This document shows, piece by piece, positions 8,538 through 16,708 of a stretch of DNA of 64,000 nucleotides. The notes beneath the pieces are model-generated. The model saw nothing but the letters and a program-made list of their open reading frames with translations. It had not been told where the DNA came from and did no database searches. The DNA is taken from positions 5,580,001 through 5,644,000 of the forward strand of contig NZ_CP108067.1 of NCBI RefSeq assembly GCF_036178145.1, in the 5' to 3' direction. Source of the DNA: Streptomyces sp. NBC_00273. Lineage in GTDB: Bacteria > Actinomycetota > Actinomycetes > Streptomycetales > Streptomycetaceae. The translations under genes and the position numbers were made by a program. Within the stretch, counting starts at the first letter, position 1. Each line of letters opens with the position of its first letter.

Positions 8538-8549
8538 GTGTGCGGGCGA

Positions 8550-9413
8550 TCAGTCCTGCGGGAAGTCCAGCGAGCCGGGCGGGATGGCCGGTACCAGACC
8601 CTCGGCCGCCGCCCGGGTGAGCAGCCCGCGCACCGCCGCGTAGCCGGACTCGCCGAGGCCGGCGGTGAACTCGTTGACGTAGAGCCCGATGTGCTGGTCG
8701 GCGACGGCCGGGTCCAGCTCCTGCGCGTGCGCTCGGACGTACGGGCGGGAGGCTTCCGGGTCGTCCCAGGCCATCCGGACCGACGTACGGGCCGACTCGG
8801 CCAGCGCGCGCAGCCGCTCCGTGCCCAGCGAGCGCCGGGCGATGATCGCGCCGAGCGGGATCGGCAGGCCGGTCGTGGACTCCCAGTGCTCACCCATGTC
8901 GGCCAGGCAGTGCAACCCGTAGTCCTGATAGGTGAACCGGGCCTCGTGGATCACCAGCCCGGCGTCCACCCGGCCGTCCCGGACCGCCGGCATGATCTCG
9001 TGGAACGGCAGGACGACCACCTTGCCGACGCCCTCCGGCAGCACGTCCGCGGCCCACAGCCGGAACAGCAGGTAGGCGGTGGAGCGTTCGCTCGGCACGG
9101 CCACCGTCCGCCCGGCCAGGTCGACCCCCGGCTCGCGGGTCAGCACCAACGGGCCGCAGCCGCGTCCCAGCGCCCCGCCGCAGGGCAGCAGCGCGTACTC
9201 CTCCAGCACCCACGGCAGCACGGCGTACGAGACCTTCAGCACGTCCAGCTCGCCGCGTTCGGCCATGCCGTTGGTGACGTCGATGTCCGCGAAGGTGACG
9301 TCGAGGGCGGGCGCGCCCGGCACCCGGCCGTGGGCCCACGCGTCGAAGACGAAGGTGTCGTTCGGGCAGGGCGAATAGGCGATCTTCAGCGGTTCACCGG
9401 TGCTCATGCTCAT
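8550..9413 (-). CDS. mqnD: 1,4-dihydroxy-6-naphthoate synthase (menaquinone, futalosine pathway)
   Basis: A 287-residue enzyme that converts cyclic dehypoxanthinyl futalosine to 1,4-dihydroxy-6-naphthoate in the futalosine route to menaquinone. The MqnD signature YSPCPNDTFVFDAW sits at residues 12-25, followed by DIDVTNGMAERGELDVLKVSY and VIHEARFTYQDYGL, the periplasmic-binding-protein-like fold of the MqnA/MqnD superfamily. GGGGAG precedes the ATG at 9413 by 6 nt; a second ATG at 9407 is less well placed. Its start overlaps the end of mqnB by 20 bp, so the two are translationally coupled. mqnA and mqnC are not in this window, consistent with the scattered pathway genes known in Streptomyces. 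Confidence 0.95.
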   Translation of the reverse strand: MSMSTGEPLKIAYSPCPNDTFVFDAWAHGRVPGAPALDVTFADIDVTNGMAERGELDVLKVSYAVLPWVLEEYALLPCGGALGRGCGPLVLTREPGVDLAGRTVAVPSERSTAYLLFRLWAADVLPEGVGKVVVLPFHEIMPAVRDGRVDAGLVIHEARFTYQDYGLHCLADMGEHWESTTGLPIPLGAIIARRSLGTERLRALAESARTSVRMAWDDPEASRPYVRAHAQELDPAVADQHIGLYVNEFTAGLGESGYAAVRGLLTRAAAEGLVPAIPPGSLDFPQD

Positions 9414-10125
9414 GGCGTTCTCCCCAGTTCGCGAGTACGGGCCCCAGCACGCGGAAGCCGTCGGCGAGCGCGGCGAGCGCGTCCCCGATCCGCCAGGCGG
9501 CACGGTCACGGGGGCCCACGGCGTTGGACACGGCGCGGATCTCCAGTACGGGCAGCCCGTGCGCGGCGGCCGCCTCCGCGACCCCGAAACCCTCCATGGC
9601 CTCTGCCCCGGCCATCGGGTGCCGGGCGGCGAGCGCGGCGGCCCGGGCGGCGGTCCCGGTCACGGTGGAGACGGTCAGCACGGGCGCGAGCAGCGCCCCG
9701 GTCGCCTCGGCGGCGCGGGCGGCGAGCTCGGCGGGCGGCAGGTGCACGCTGTGCCCGAAGCCGAGCTCCGTCACGTCGAGGAAACCGTCGGGGGTCTCGG
9801 CGCCCAGGTCGGCGGCGACGATCGCGTCGGCGACCACGAGGGAACCGAGCGGGGCGGCGGGTGCGAACCCGCCGCCGATGCCGGCGGAGACGACGAGCGA
9901 GTAGTCGGCGAGGGCCAGGGCGGTGGCGGTCCCGGCGGCGGCCGCCGCCGGACCGACGCCCCCGACGAGCACGTCGAAGGCGATGCCCGGAAGGTCCCGG
10001 CGGTTGACGAGGTAACCACCGGGGAGTGTGCGCGGGCCGGGACCGAAGGCGTCGGGATGAGGGGTCAGCCCGGTGGTGACGGAGTCTGCCTCCGCCGCCA
10101 CCGCGGTCACGACGAGCGCGCGCAC
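9394..10125 (-). CDS. mqnB: Futalosine hydrolase (menaquinone, futalosine pathway)
   Basis: A 243-residue nucleosidase of the MTA/SAH nucleosidase fold that removes hypoxanthine from futalosine. Seen in the sequence: VVTAVAAEADSV at the N-terminus, GVGPAAAAAGTATAL, the GIGGGF turn and the catalytic-loop region AEAMEGFGVAEAA, with RAVSNAVGPRD near the C-terminus. A GTG start at 10125 is used. It is the first gene of the mqnB-mqnD pair and lies 13 bp after the DUF2771 lipoprotein gene on the same strand, so the three probably form one operon. Cytoplasmic. Confidence 0.93.
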   Translation of the reverse strand: MRALVVTAVAAEADSVTTGLTPHPDAFGPGPRTLPGGYLVNRRDLPGIAFDVLVGGVGPAAAAAGTATALALADYSLVVSAGIGGGFAPAAPLGSLVVADAIVAADLGAETPDGFLDVTELGFGHSVHLPPAELAARAAEATGALLAPVLTVSTVTGTAARAAALAARHPMAGAEAMEGFGVAEAAAAHGLPVLEIRAVSNAVGPRDRAAWRIGDALAALADGFRVLGPVLANWGERHEHEHR

Positions 10126-10138
10126 CGCTGCCGGCCGG

Positions 10139-10630
10139 TTACTTGAGCTTGAGGTTGAAGGACCAGACGGCGAGCGGCTTGCCGTCCTCGGCGATCTGCA
10201 GGAACGCGAGCTTCTTCGAGGAGGGGGCCTCGCCCTGGCCGCCGGTCGCGAAGACGTCGGCGCCCGGGAAGCTGCGGTAGGTGTTCGAGGAGGGCTCGGT
10301 GATCGGCTGGCCGTCCAGGACCGCCGACCAGCGCTTGCCGTCCTCGACGATCTCCGGCTCGACCCCGAGACGCAGGGTGTCGCCCCGGGCGTACTCGACG
10401 GTCTTGGGGTTCTTGAGGTTGGTGAGGCACTCCTGGACCTGGTCCATGGAGAGCTCCTTGCCGTCGTTGTGGCAGGAGGCTTCGGCGGACACCGACGAGG
10501 TGCCGACCGTCACGGTCGCCAGCGGCGTCGGCTTCTCGCCACAGGCGGAGAGGAGGAGGAGGCCGGCGGACACGGCTCCGAGGGCCGCGACGCTGCGGCG
10601 GGCCCTACCCGAGAAAAGCGGTGCGGTCAT
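10139..10630 (-). CDS. DUF2771-like lipoprotein
   Basis: A 163-residue secreted lipoprotein. The signal peptide has a basic start (RARRSVAALG) and the lipobox LLLLSAC at residues 24-30, giving Cys30 as the lipidated residue. The mature part contains two further cysteines (ASCHNDG and QECLTN) likely to form a disulfide, and ends in AVWSFNLKLK. It matches the DUF2771 family of streptomycetes, whose role is unknown. It sits directly upstream of mqnB, suggesting coexpression, but there is no evidence of a part in menaquinone synthesis. Confidence 0.8.
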   Translation of the reverse strand: MTAPLFSGRARRSVAALGAVSAGLLLLSACGEKPTPLATVTVGTSSVSAEASCHNDGKELSMDQVQECLTNLKNPKTVEYARGDTLRLGVEPEIVEDGKRWSAVLDGQPITEPSSNTYRSFPGADVFATGGQGEAPSSKKLAFLQIAEDGKPLAVWSFNLKLK

Positions 10631-10746
10631 GAGCCGAAGGCTATCGGGCCGGTGGGCTGCGCCGCCGCACGGGGTACCGGTGGCCTGCGGCGCGGCGCGG
10701 TTCTGCCGGTGCGGCGCCGCCGCGCGAGCGACCCCGGGCTCCGCCC

Positions 10747-10828
10747 GGGCATTCCCGGGGCTCCGCCCCGGACCCCGCGCCTCAATCGCCGGCGGGGCTG
10801 AAGGGTCGCCTCAAGCGCCGGCGGGGCT
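10747..10828. repeat. Dispersed palindromic repeat, copy B
   Basis: GGGCATTCCCGGGGCTCCGC leads into CCCGCGCCTCAATCGCCGGCGGGGCTG (repeat core), followed by a partial second core CCTCAAGCGCCGGCGGGGCTGG ending at 10828, six bases before the stop of the MFS gene. It fills most of the 203-bp gap between the lipoprotein and MFS genes. No gene is seen in the gap. Confidence 0.75.
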
Positions 10829-10833
10829 GGAGG

Positions 10834-12195
10834 TTACGCCACGCGGGGGCGGGAGGTGTCCGGGCGGTGGGGGCGGGGGGCGGAGAGGACGCCGCGCAGC
10901 GCCATCGTCGTGCCCAGGGCCACGATCGCCGCGGCCACCGACATCCCCAGTACCCCGTTCAGCGGCAGCACGATGCCGATCGCGCCGCCCAGCACCCACG
11001 CCACCTGGAGCAGCGTCTCCGAACGCGCGAAGGCCGAGGTCCGCACCGACTCCGGCACGTCCCGCTGGATCATCGCGTCCAGCGACAGCTTCGCCAGCGC
11101 CTGGCAGAAGCCCGCCGTCGCGGCCAGCACGGCCATGAACAGCGCGCTGAAGAACACCGCCGCGAGCACCGCCACGCCCAGGGTCAGGCACAGCACCGCC
11201 GCGATGATCGCCTCCGGCGCCCGCGCCCGCAGCCACGCGCCCGCCGCCGTACCGCAGGCGTTGCCCACGCCCGCCGAGACGCCCACGATGCCCAGCGACA
11301 CCGCCGCGCTCTGCCCCGCCACGGGGTGCTCGCGCAGCAGGAACGCCAGGAAGAAGATCAGGAACCCGGACAGCGCACGCATCGAGGCGTTCGCCAGCAG
11401 CCCGCACAGCACCGACCGGCTGACCGTCCGCAGGCCCGGCCGCTTCGAGTGCGCCTCGTGCGTGGACAGCCGCGCCCGGCGCTCGCCCTTGGCCTCGTCC
11501 ACCTTGTGCGGCAGCGTGAACGCCGCGAAGGTCCCCCACACGAAGATCACGCAGGCCCCGTACAGCGGCCACGGCGGCCCGATCAGATGCAGGGCGGCAC
11601 CCACCGGCGCCGCCGCGCCCGTCGCCAGCAGACCCGCCAACGTGACCCGGGAGTTCGCCTTGACGAGTGAGAATTTCGGCGGCAGCAGCCGGGGCACCAC
11701 CGCACTGCGGACCACCCCGTACGCCTTGGACGCCACCAGCACGCCCAGTGCCGCCGGATACAGCTCGATGCCCCCCGTGGCCACCGCACCCGACATCAGC
11801 AGCGCCAGGAGCGCGCGGGCCAGCATCGACGTCGCCATCGCCGCCCGCCGGCCGTGCGGCAGCCGGTCCAGCAACGGACCGATCACCGGGGCCAGCACCG
11901 TGAAGGGGGCCATCGTGATCGCCAGGTACAGGGCCACCCGGCTGCGCGCCTCGTCCGTGGGAACGGAAAAGAACACCGTCGAGGCCAACGCCACCGTGAT
12001 CATCACATCGCCGGCGCCGTTGATGGCGTGCAGCTCGATCAGCTTGCCGAGGCCCGATTCCCCCGCCCCGTGCGCGTGCGTGGCCCGCCGGATCCCCCGC
12101 GCCGGAAGGTGCAGCGCACGCCCGACAGCCCGGCCGGCCCGCCTGGCCGGTCCCGAGCCGTCGTCGGACGACCGTACGGGTGCCACACTCGACAT
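10834..12195 (-). CDS. MFS transporter
   Basis: A 453-residue major facilitator with about twelve hydrophobic helices starting near residue 60 (NGAGDVMITVALASTVFF). The loop between helices 2 and 3 has PVIGPLLDRLPHGRRAAM, a variant of the MFS DxxGxR(R/K) signature, and the central loop is KVDEAKGERRARL. The substrate cannot be deduced; such proteins are usually annotated as putative exporters. The frame is open upstream to 12696, but the extension is low-quality; the ATG at 12195 begins MSSVAPVRSSDD. It is divergent from the DUF3027 gene. Confidence 0.85.
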   Translation of the reverse strand: MSSVAPVRSSDDGSGPARRAGRAVGRALHLPARGIRRATHAHGAGESGLGKLIELHAINGAGDVMITVALASTVFFSVPTDEARSRVALYLAITMAPFTVLAPVIGPLLDRLPHGRRAAMATSMLARALLALLMSGAVATGGIELYPAALGVLVASKAYGVVRSAVVPRLLPPKFSLVKANSRVTLAGLLATGAAAPVGAALHLIGPPWPLYGACVIFVWGTFAAFTLPHKVDEAKGERRARLSTHEAHSKRPGLRTVSRSVLCGLLANASMRALSGFLIFFLAFLLREHPVAGQSAAVSLGIVGVSAGVGNACGTAAGAWLRARAPEAIIAAVLCLTLGVAVLAAVFFSALFMAVLAATAGFCQALAKLSLDAMIQRDVPESVRTSAFARSETLLQVAWVLGGAIGIVLPLNGVLGMSVAAAIVALGTTMALRGVLSAPRPHRPDTSRPRVA

Positions 12196-12302
12196 AGTGC
12201 CCCACCCGGCCCTGCCGGGGCGCCTCCCGGCGCGTCGCGCGGCCGGTGGCTTGTCCGCGAATCGGACCTTGCATGTGTGCCCGAGGCTTAAGAGGAGGTA
12301 GC

Positions 12303-12527
12303 GTGCGTAGCGCGCCACCGGCGGATGCTCCTGGCCGCGCGCCTCTTCGTGATCCCGCAGAATGGGTTGCAGTGAGGTGCGCCCGGAGTCCGATCGGGTG
12401 CGGACGTCGACGCGGCCCTCTGGTCCGCTCCGCCCGTGCCCCGTACGGACAGCACCGCCGGGTCGTTGTGGACGACAGTACGGACGGCGCACACGTGAGA
12501 CGGCGTAGGAGAGAACGAGACCAGTGA
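12303..12527 (+). CDS. Possible 74-codon upstream ORF coupled to the DUF3027 gene
   Basis: In the 328-bp gap between the MFS and DUF3027 genes, AAGAGGAGG stands 5 nt before a GTG at 12303, the best Shine-Dalgarno in the region. The frame runs 74 codons and ends in TGA that overlaps the GTG of the next gene as GTGA (12524-12527). The product is very Arg-rich (ends RRRRRERDQ), and third-position GC is visibly lower than in neighbouring genes, which argues against a conserved protein. It may be a leader ORF that delivers ribosomes to the next gene, or chance. The rest of the gap contains no other recognisable element. Confidence 0.3.
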   Translation: MRSAPPADAPGRAPLRDPAEWVAVRCARSPIGCGRRRGPLVRSARAPYGQHRRVVVDDSTDGAHVRRRRRERDQ

Positions 12528-13444
12528 GTGCTGCGACGCGAAGCCGTACCCCGCGTACCCCCGACCGCCTCTGCGTCGAGGCGGTAGAACTCGCCCGCGC
12601 GGCGGCCGAGGAGGCCGCCTTCCCCGGAGTGGTCGGCGCGCACGTCTCCGCCGTGGCGGAGGGCGACCGCGTCGTCACCCACTTCTTCGAGTCCAAGGAG
12701 CCCGGCTACCGCGGCTGGCGCTGGGCCGTCACCGTGACCCGCGCCTCCCGCGCGAAGAACGTCACCCTCGACGAAACGGTGCTGCTTCCCGGCGACGACG
12801 CGCTGCTGGCCCCCGAGTGGGTGCCGTGGAGCGAGCGACTGCGCCCCGGCGACATGGGCCCCGGCGACCTGCTGCCCACCGACGCCGAGGACCTGCGCCT
12901 GGAGCCGGGCTGGTCGGGCGAGGACGCCCCGCCGCCGAACTCGGTGGTCTCCACCGAGATGGCCGAACTGGTCGAGGCCGAGGACGCCGACGTCACCGAC
13001 CGCGCGGTGGTCCCCGTACGCGGCTCCATCACCTCGGTCGCCGAGGAACTGGGCATGCGCCGGGCGCGCGTGCTGTCGCGGTACGGGCTGCACACCGCAG
13101 CCGACCGCTGGGACGAGTCCTTCGGCGCCAAGACCCCGATGGCGCAGGCCGCGCCCGCGTCCTGCGTCTCCTGCGGCTTCCTCGTCGCCATCGGCGGCTC
13201 GCTCGGTCAGGCCTTCGGAGTCTGCGCGAACGAGTTCAGCCCGGCCGACGGCCGTCTGGTGTCGCTGTCCTACGGCTGCGGCGGCCACTCGGAGGCCGCG
13301 GTCATGCCGGCGCCGATGCGGCCGGCCCCGCCGGTGCTCGACTCGATGGCCTCGGACGAGTTCACCCTGCGACCGGCCCCCGACACCGGCTCGGTCCCGG
13401 TCTCGGAGTCGGACCTGCCGGCCGCGGACCTCGGCCACTCGTAG
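12524..13444 (+). CDS. DUF3027 domain protein
   Basis: A 306-residue actinobacterial protein matching DUF3027. N-terminal half: VEAVELARAAAEEAAFPGVVGAHVSAV, then GYRGWRWAVTVTRASR and VLLPGDDALLAPEWVPWSERL. The C-terminal part has a conserved zinc-ribbon-like pair, CVSCGFL and FGVCANEFSP followed by LSYGCGGHSE, giving four to five cysteines that could bind a metal. The function is not known. GTG at 12524 overlaps the preceding candidate ORF. It is in the same direction as the NfeD-like/flotillin pair but is separated by 60 bp. Confidence 0.88.
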   Translation: MSAATRSRTPRTPDRLCVEAVELARAAAEEAAFPGVVGAHVSAVAEGDRVVTHFFESKEPGYRGWRWAVTVTRASRAKNVTLDETVLLPGDDALLAPEWVPWSERLRPGDMGPGDLLPTDAEDLRLEPGWSGEDAPPPNSVVSTEMAELVEAEDADVTDRAVVPVRGSITSVAEELGMRRARVLSRYGLHTAADRWDESFGAKTPMAQAAPASCVSCGFLVAIGGSLGQAFGVCANEFSPADGRLVSLSYGCGGHSEAAVMPAPMRPAPPVLDSMASDEFTLRPAPDTGSVPVSESDLPAADLGHS

Positions 13445-13504
13445 CCGCTCGGCGGGCCCGCTCGGCGGGCCCCGTCCGGTGGCCGTGCGGCGTACCCTCG
13501 CCCC

Positions 13505-13735
13505 ATGGGGGACACGGGTGCCGACGCGGACATGGTGGGACTGACCGGCCGGGTGACCGGGACGGTCGGCCCGGGGCTGGTGGGCGAGGTCATCGTACGG
13601 ATCCGGGGCGGGGCGGAGCACTTCCTCGCCCACCCGGTCGCGGGGACCGGCCGCATCGCGGTCGGGACGGTGGTGACGGTGGTCGAGTACCTGCCGCCGC
13701 GCACGGTGTACGTGATGGCCGCCTACGACAACTGA
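13505..13735 (+). CDS. NfeD-like small beta-barrel protein
   Basis: A 76-residue protein consisting almost wholly of one small beta-rich domain: LTGRVTGTVGP, GEVIVRIRGGAEHFLAHP, GRIAVGTVVTVVEYLPPRTVYV. The alternating turn pattern (G-V-G…G-V-x-I-x-G…I-x-x-G-x-x-V-x-V-V) is that of the OB-fold found at the C-terminus of NfeD proteins. NfeD genes typically lie beside flotillins, as here. It lacks the membrane helices of full NfeD. TACCCT ends 6 bp before the ATG, and there is no Shine-Dalgarno sequence, so the mRNA may be leaderless. Confidence 0.7.
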   Translation: MGDTGADADMVGLTGRVTGTVGPGLVGEVIVRIRGGAEHFLAHPVAGTGRIAVGTVVTVVEYLPPRTVYVMAAYDN

Positions 13736-13862
13736 CGCCCCGTCCCACCTGTACGTATCAAGATGGCGACAAGACTCGGCCGGCATCTTCCGGCGGGGTT
13801 TCGGCAGGCGCAGACTCAGCCTCGTCGGTGCCGAACGGCACCGCGCTAAGGGGGCGTTGCCG

Positions 13863-15311
13863 ATGGCTATCGGCGTCGTGGCGGGAATCGTTCTCGCCGC
13901 AATCGTGGCTCTGATCGGCCTGTTCAAGCTCATGTGGCGGGTGGCCGAACCGAACGAGGCACTCGTCATCTCCGGCTCCACGCACAAGACCGAGGGCCTC
14001 GGGCAGGGCATGGGGTTCCGGATCGTCACCGGGCGGGGGACGCTCGTGCTCCCGGGCGTGCAGGCGGTACGGAAACTGTCCTTGGACCTCAACGAGACGC
14101 AGCTGTCCGTGGACTGCGTCACCCACCAGGGCATCCCGCTGCGGGTGAAGGGCGTCGTCATCTTCAAGGTCGGCGACGACCTCGTGTCGATCGCCAACGC
14201 GGCCCGTCGGTTCCTGGACCAGCAGAAGATGATGCCCGAGCGCGTGCACATCGTCTTCGCGGGCCACCTGCGGTCCATCGTGGGCGGTTTGACGGTCGAG
14301 GACATGATCCGCGACCGGGAGAAGCTGACGGGCCAGACCCGGATGGCCTGCGGTACCGAGATGGAGAAGCTCGGCCTGATCGTCGACTCGCTGCAGATCC
14401 ACGAGATCGAGGACCCGACCGGCTACATCAAGAACCTGGCGATGCCGCACGCGGCGGCCGTGCAGCGGGACGCGCGGATCGCGCAGGCCGAGGCGAACCG
14501 GCTGGCCACGGAGGCCGAGCAGGCCGCCTTCGCCCGGATGGCCGAGGCGACGCGGGACAGCGAGATCCTGCAGGCCGGCTACCAGGCCGAGCGGGACAAG
14601 GCGGCGGCGACGGCCCGCCAGGCGGGCCCGCTGTCGGAGGCGGCAGCCCGCCAGGAGGTCGTCGTCCAGGAGACCCGGGTCGCGGAGCTGGAGGCGCACC
14701 GGCGCGAGCAGCAACTGCAGGCGGACGTACGCAAGCCGGCGGACGCGGCGGCGTACGAGACCCGCACCCGGGCCGAGGCCGAGCGCGACGCGCGGATCTC
14801 GGCGGCGCAGGCGAAGGCGCGGGAGACGGAGCTCGCGGCGGCCGCCGAGGCGACGCGGGTGACGACGGCGGCGACCGCCGACGCGCAGGCCGTGGAGGCG
14901 CGGGGCATCGCGTCGGCGAAGGCGACGCGGGCGACCGGTGAGGCGGAGGCCGCGGCCACGCAGGCGCGGGGTCTCGCGGAGGCGGAGTCGGCGAAGGCCC
15001 GCGGTCTCGCCGAGGCGGAAGCGATCAAGGCGCGGGCCGCCGCGCTGGCGGAGAACCAGGAGGCGGTCGTCGCGCAGCAGCTGGCCGAGAACTGGCCGGC
15101 GATCGTGGAGGCGGGCGCGGGGGCCTTCGGGAACGTGGAGCACATGGTCCTGCTGAACGGGGCCGAGGGCATGTCGGAGATGTTCGCGAAGGCGCTCACG
15201 ATGGGCGGTACGGGGCTGGGCGTGGCCCGCCAACTCCTGGCCTCGATGGGCCAGACCCCGCCGCCGACCACTACGCCGGTGAACGGCCGCATCCCGATCC
15301 ACGAGGAGTAA
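13863..15311 (+). CDS. Flotillin/SPFH domain membrane protein
   Basis: A flotillin-type scaffold protein of about 482 residues. An N-terminal membrane helix (AIGVVAGIVLAAIVALIGLFKL) is followed by an SPFH domain (residues about 30-200; VAEPNEALVISG, QGIPLRVKGVVIFKVGDDL) and a long Ala/Glu-rich coiled coil (about 205-400; repeated RGLAEAESAKARGLAEAEAIKARAA). Flotillins organise membrane microdomains. AGGGGG lies 8 nt before the ATG at 13863; the in-frame TTG at 13857 is too close to it. It follows the NfeD-like gene, matching the known NfeD-flotillin pairing. Confidence 0.92.
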   Translation: MAIGVVAGIVLAAIVALIGLFKLMWRVAEPNEALVISGSTHKTEGLGQGMGFRIVTGRGTLVLPGVQAVRKLSLDLNETQLSVDCVTHQGIPLRVKGVVIFKVGDDLVSIANAARRFLDQQKMMPERVHIVFAGHLRSIVGGLTVEDMIRDREKLTGQTRMACGTEMEKLGLIVDSLQIHEIEDPTGYIKNLAMPHAAAVQRDARIAQAEANRLATEAEQAAFARMAEATRDSEILQAGYQAERDKAAATARQAGPLSEAAARQEVVVQETRVAELEAHRREQQLQADVRKPADAAAYETRTRAEAERDARISAAQAKARETELAAAAEATRVTTAATADAQAVEARGIASAKATRATGEAEAAATQARGLAEAESAKARGLAEAEAIKARAAALAENQEAVVAQQLAENWPAIVEAGAGAFGNVEHMVLLNGAEGMSEMFAKALTMGGTGLGVARQLLASMGQTPPPTTTPVNGRIPIHEE

Positions 15312-15621
15312 CCGGCCCCATCCAGCCCCGCCGGGCACATTCAGCCCTGTCGGCCTGTCGGCCTGTCACGGTCAGGTCCGGGGCCGGGCAATTCAGCCCC
15401 TCCGGCGTTTGAGGAGCGGGGTCCGGGGCGGAGCCCCGGCAGCGGCGCGGGCGCCGAACCGCCTGGTTTCCGGCGCGGCGCCGCTGCCGGGGGCGCCGCC
15501 CCCGGACCCCCGCGCCTCAAACGCCGGCGGGGCTGGATGTGGGGCCGGATGTGCCGGCGACGCGGGGGCGGGGCGCCTCTAAGGCCGGCGGGGCTGGATG
15601 TGGGGCCGGATGGGGGGCGGA
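15312..15621. repeat. Gene-free 310-bp gap with a paired inverted copy of the dispersed repeat (copy C)
   Basis: Between flotillin and the propeller gene (convergent), two copies of the dispersed element face each other. Arm one, about 15388-15445, runs CAGCCCCTCCGGCGTTTGAG to CCCCGGCAGCGGCGC. Arm two, about 15476-15536, is its near reverse complement (GCGCCGCTGCCGG to ACGCCGGCGGGGCTG). Together they could form a hairpin of more than 50 bp. Partial third and fourth cores follow at 15541-15600 (GGCCGGCGGGGCTGGATG). It may act as a bidirectional terminator. Confidence 0.75.
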
Positions 15622-16632
15622 TCAGGGGCGGCGGCGGAAGAGGCGTTTGGCGGCGAGGACCAGGATCAGGCCGGCCGCCAGGACGAGGGCCCCCTTGCCG
15701 AAGCTGCCCGTCGGCTGGGACGCGGGGGCCGCCCCCGCCGGGGCACCCGGCTGCGGCGAGGCCGAGGCCGACGCGCCGGCGCCGGCGACCGGGACGGCGA
15801 TGACCCGGCTCCCCTCGCCCTCCGCGCCGAACATCAGCGTGGAGCCGTCCGGCGTGTACGTCACCGACTCCGCCTGCCCCTGCCACGGCGCGTCCACCCG
15901 CTCGCCCTCGCCCACCGGCAGGCCGTCCTGCCACGGGTAGGTGCGGGCCGTGAAGTAGCCCCGCAGCGTCAGCCGGGTGCCGTCGGGGGAGAACGCCCCG
16001 TCCGTCACCCACGGCACGGCGGCGACCCGCCGGAACACGTTCGTGCCACCCGGCGTCAGCTCCGCGGGCCCCTCGTACAGGCCGCCCTTGTTCTCGTCCT
16101 TGCTCGCGATGTAGACGCGCCCCGTCACCGGATGGACCATCAGGGCCTCCGCGTTGCGCGCCCCGTCCGCGTACTTCACCGTGAACTGCGCGGCTTCGAC
16201 CGTGACATCACCCAGTTGCTTCGGTTCCGGGAAGCGGTAGATCCACACGTGGTCCCAGGTGCCGTTCCGGTTGTCGCCGATGTCCCCGACGTAGAGCTGC
16301 CCGTCCGGGCCCAATGAGATCGCCTCGACGTCGCGCGGCTTGCCGATCCCCGTCAGCGTCACGCGGGCCACCGTCTTGCCCGACGCCGAGTCCACCGCGT
16401 AGATGTACGGGCCGTCGTCGCTGTCGTTGTGCGTCCAGTACACGCCCGGGTGGATCCGGCTGGCGGCCAGGCCGCTCGACTCCTTGATCCGCGGGTCGGC
16501 GATGGTGAAGGAGGACGCGGCGGGGGCCTCCGCGGCGAGGGCCGGGCCCGGCAGCACGGCAAGTGCGGCGGCGACGGCGGCAGTGACGGCAACGGCGGCG
16601 GACGCGGCGGCGGACGGCATGGGCAGGCGCAT
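15622..16632 (-). CDS. Secreted, C-terminally anchored beta-propeller-like protein
   Basis: A 336-residue exported protein. Signal peptide at residues 1-34 (hydrophobic core ending GPALAAEA). The mature part has repeating blade-like segments: SSGLAASRIHPGVYWTHNDSDDG, AISLGPDGQLYVGDIGDNRNG, ALMVHPVTGRVYIASKDENKGG and ESVTYTPDGSTLMFGAEGEG. A Ser/Ala/Pro linker leads to a C-terminal transmembrane helix (GALVLAAGLILVLAA) and the basic tail KRLFRRRP, so it is held at the membrane or wall. The ligand is unknown. It is divergent from the SGNH hydrolase. Confidence 0.82.
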   Translation of the reverse strand: MRLPMPSAAASAAVAVTAAVAAALAVLPGPALAAEAPAASSFTIADPRIKESSGLAASRIHPGVYWTHNDSDDGPYIYAVDSASGKTVARVTLTGIGKPRDVEAISLGPDGQLYVGDIGDNRNGTWDHVWIYRFPEPKQLGDVTVEAAQFTVKYADGARNAEALMVHPVTGRVYIASKDENKGGLYEGPAELTPGGTNVFRRVAAVPWVTDGAFSPDGTRLTLRGYFTARTYPWQDGLPVGEGERVDAPWQGQAESVTYTPDGSTLMFGAEGEGSRVIAVPVAGAGASASASPQPGAPAGAAPASQPTGSFGKGALVLAAGLILVLAAKRLFRRRP

Positions 16633-16708
16633 TCCCCCAGCCTGCCAGTACGTGCCGCGTGTCCGGCGTCACAGGGGTTTCTGTCGCGCGATCCGCGATG
16701 ATGACCGG

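Noticed and set aside
10811..14305. 1164-codon minus-strand ORF
   Set aside because: Out of frame with the MFS gene and antisense to DUF3027, NfeD-like and flotillin genes.
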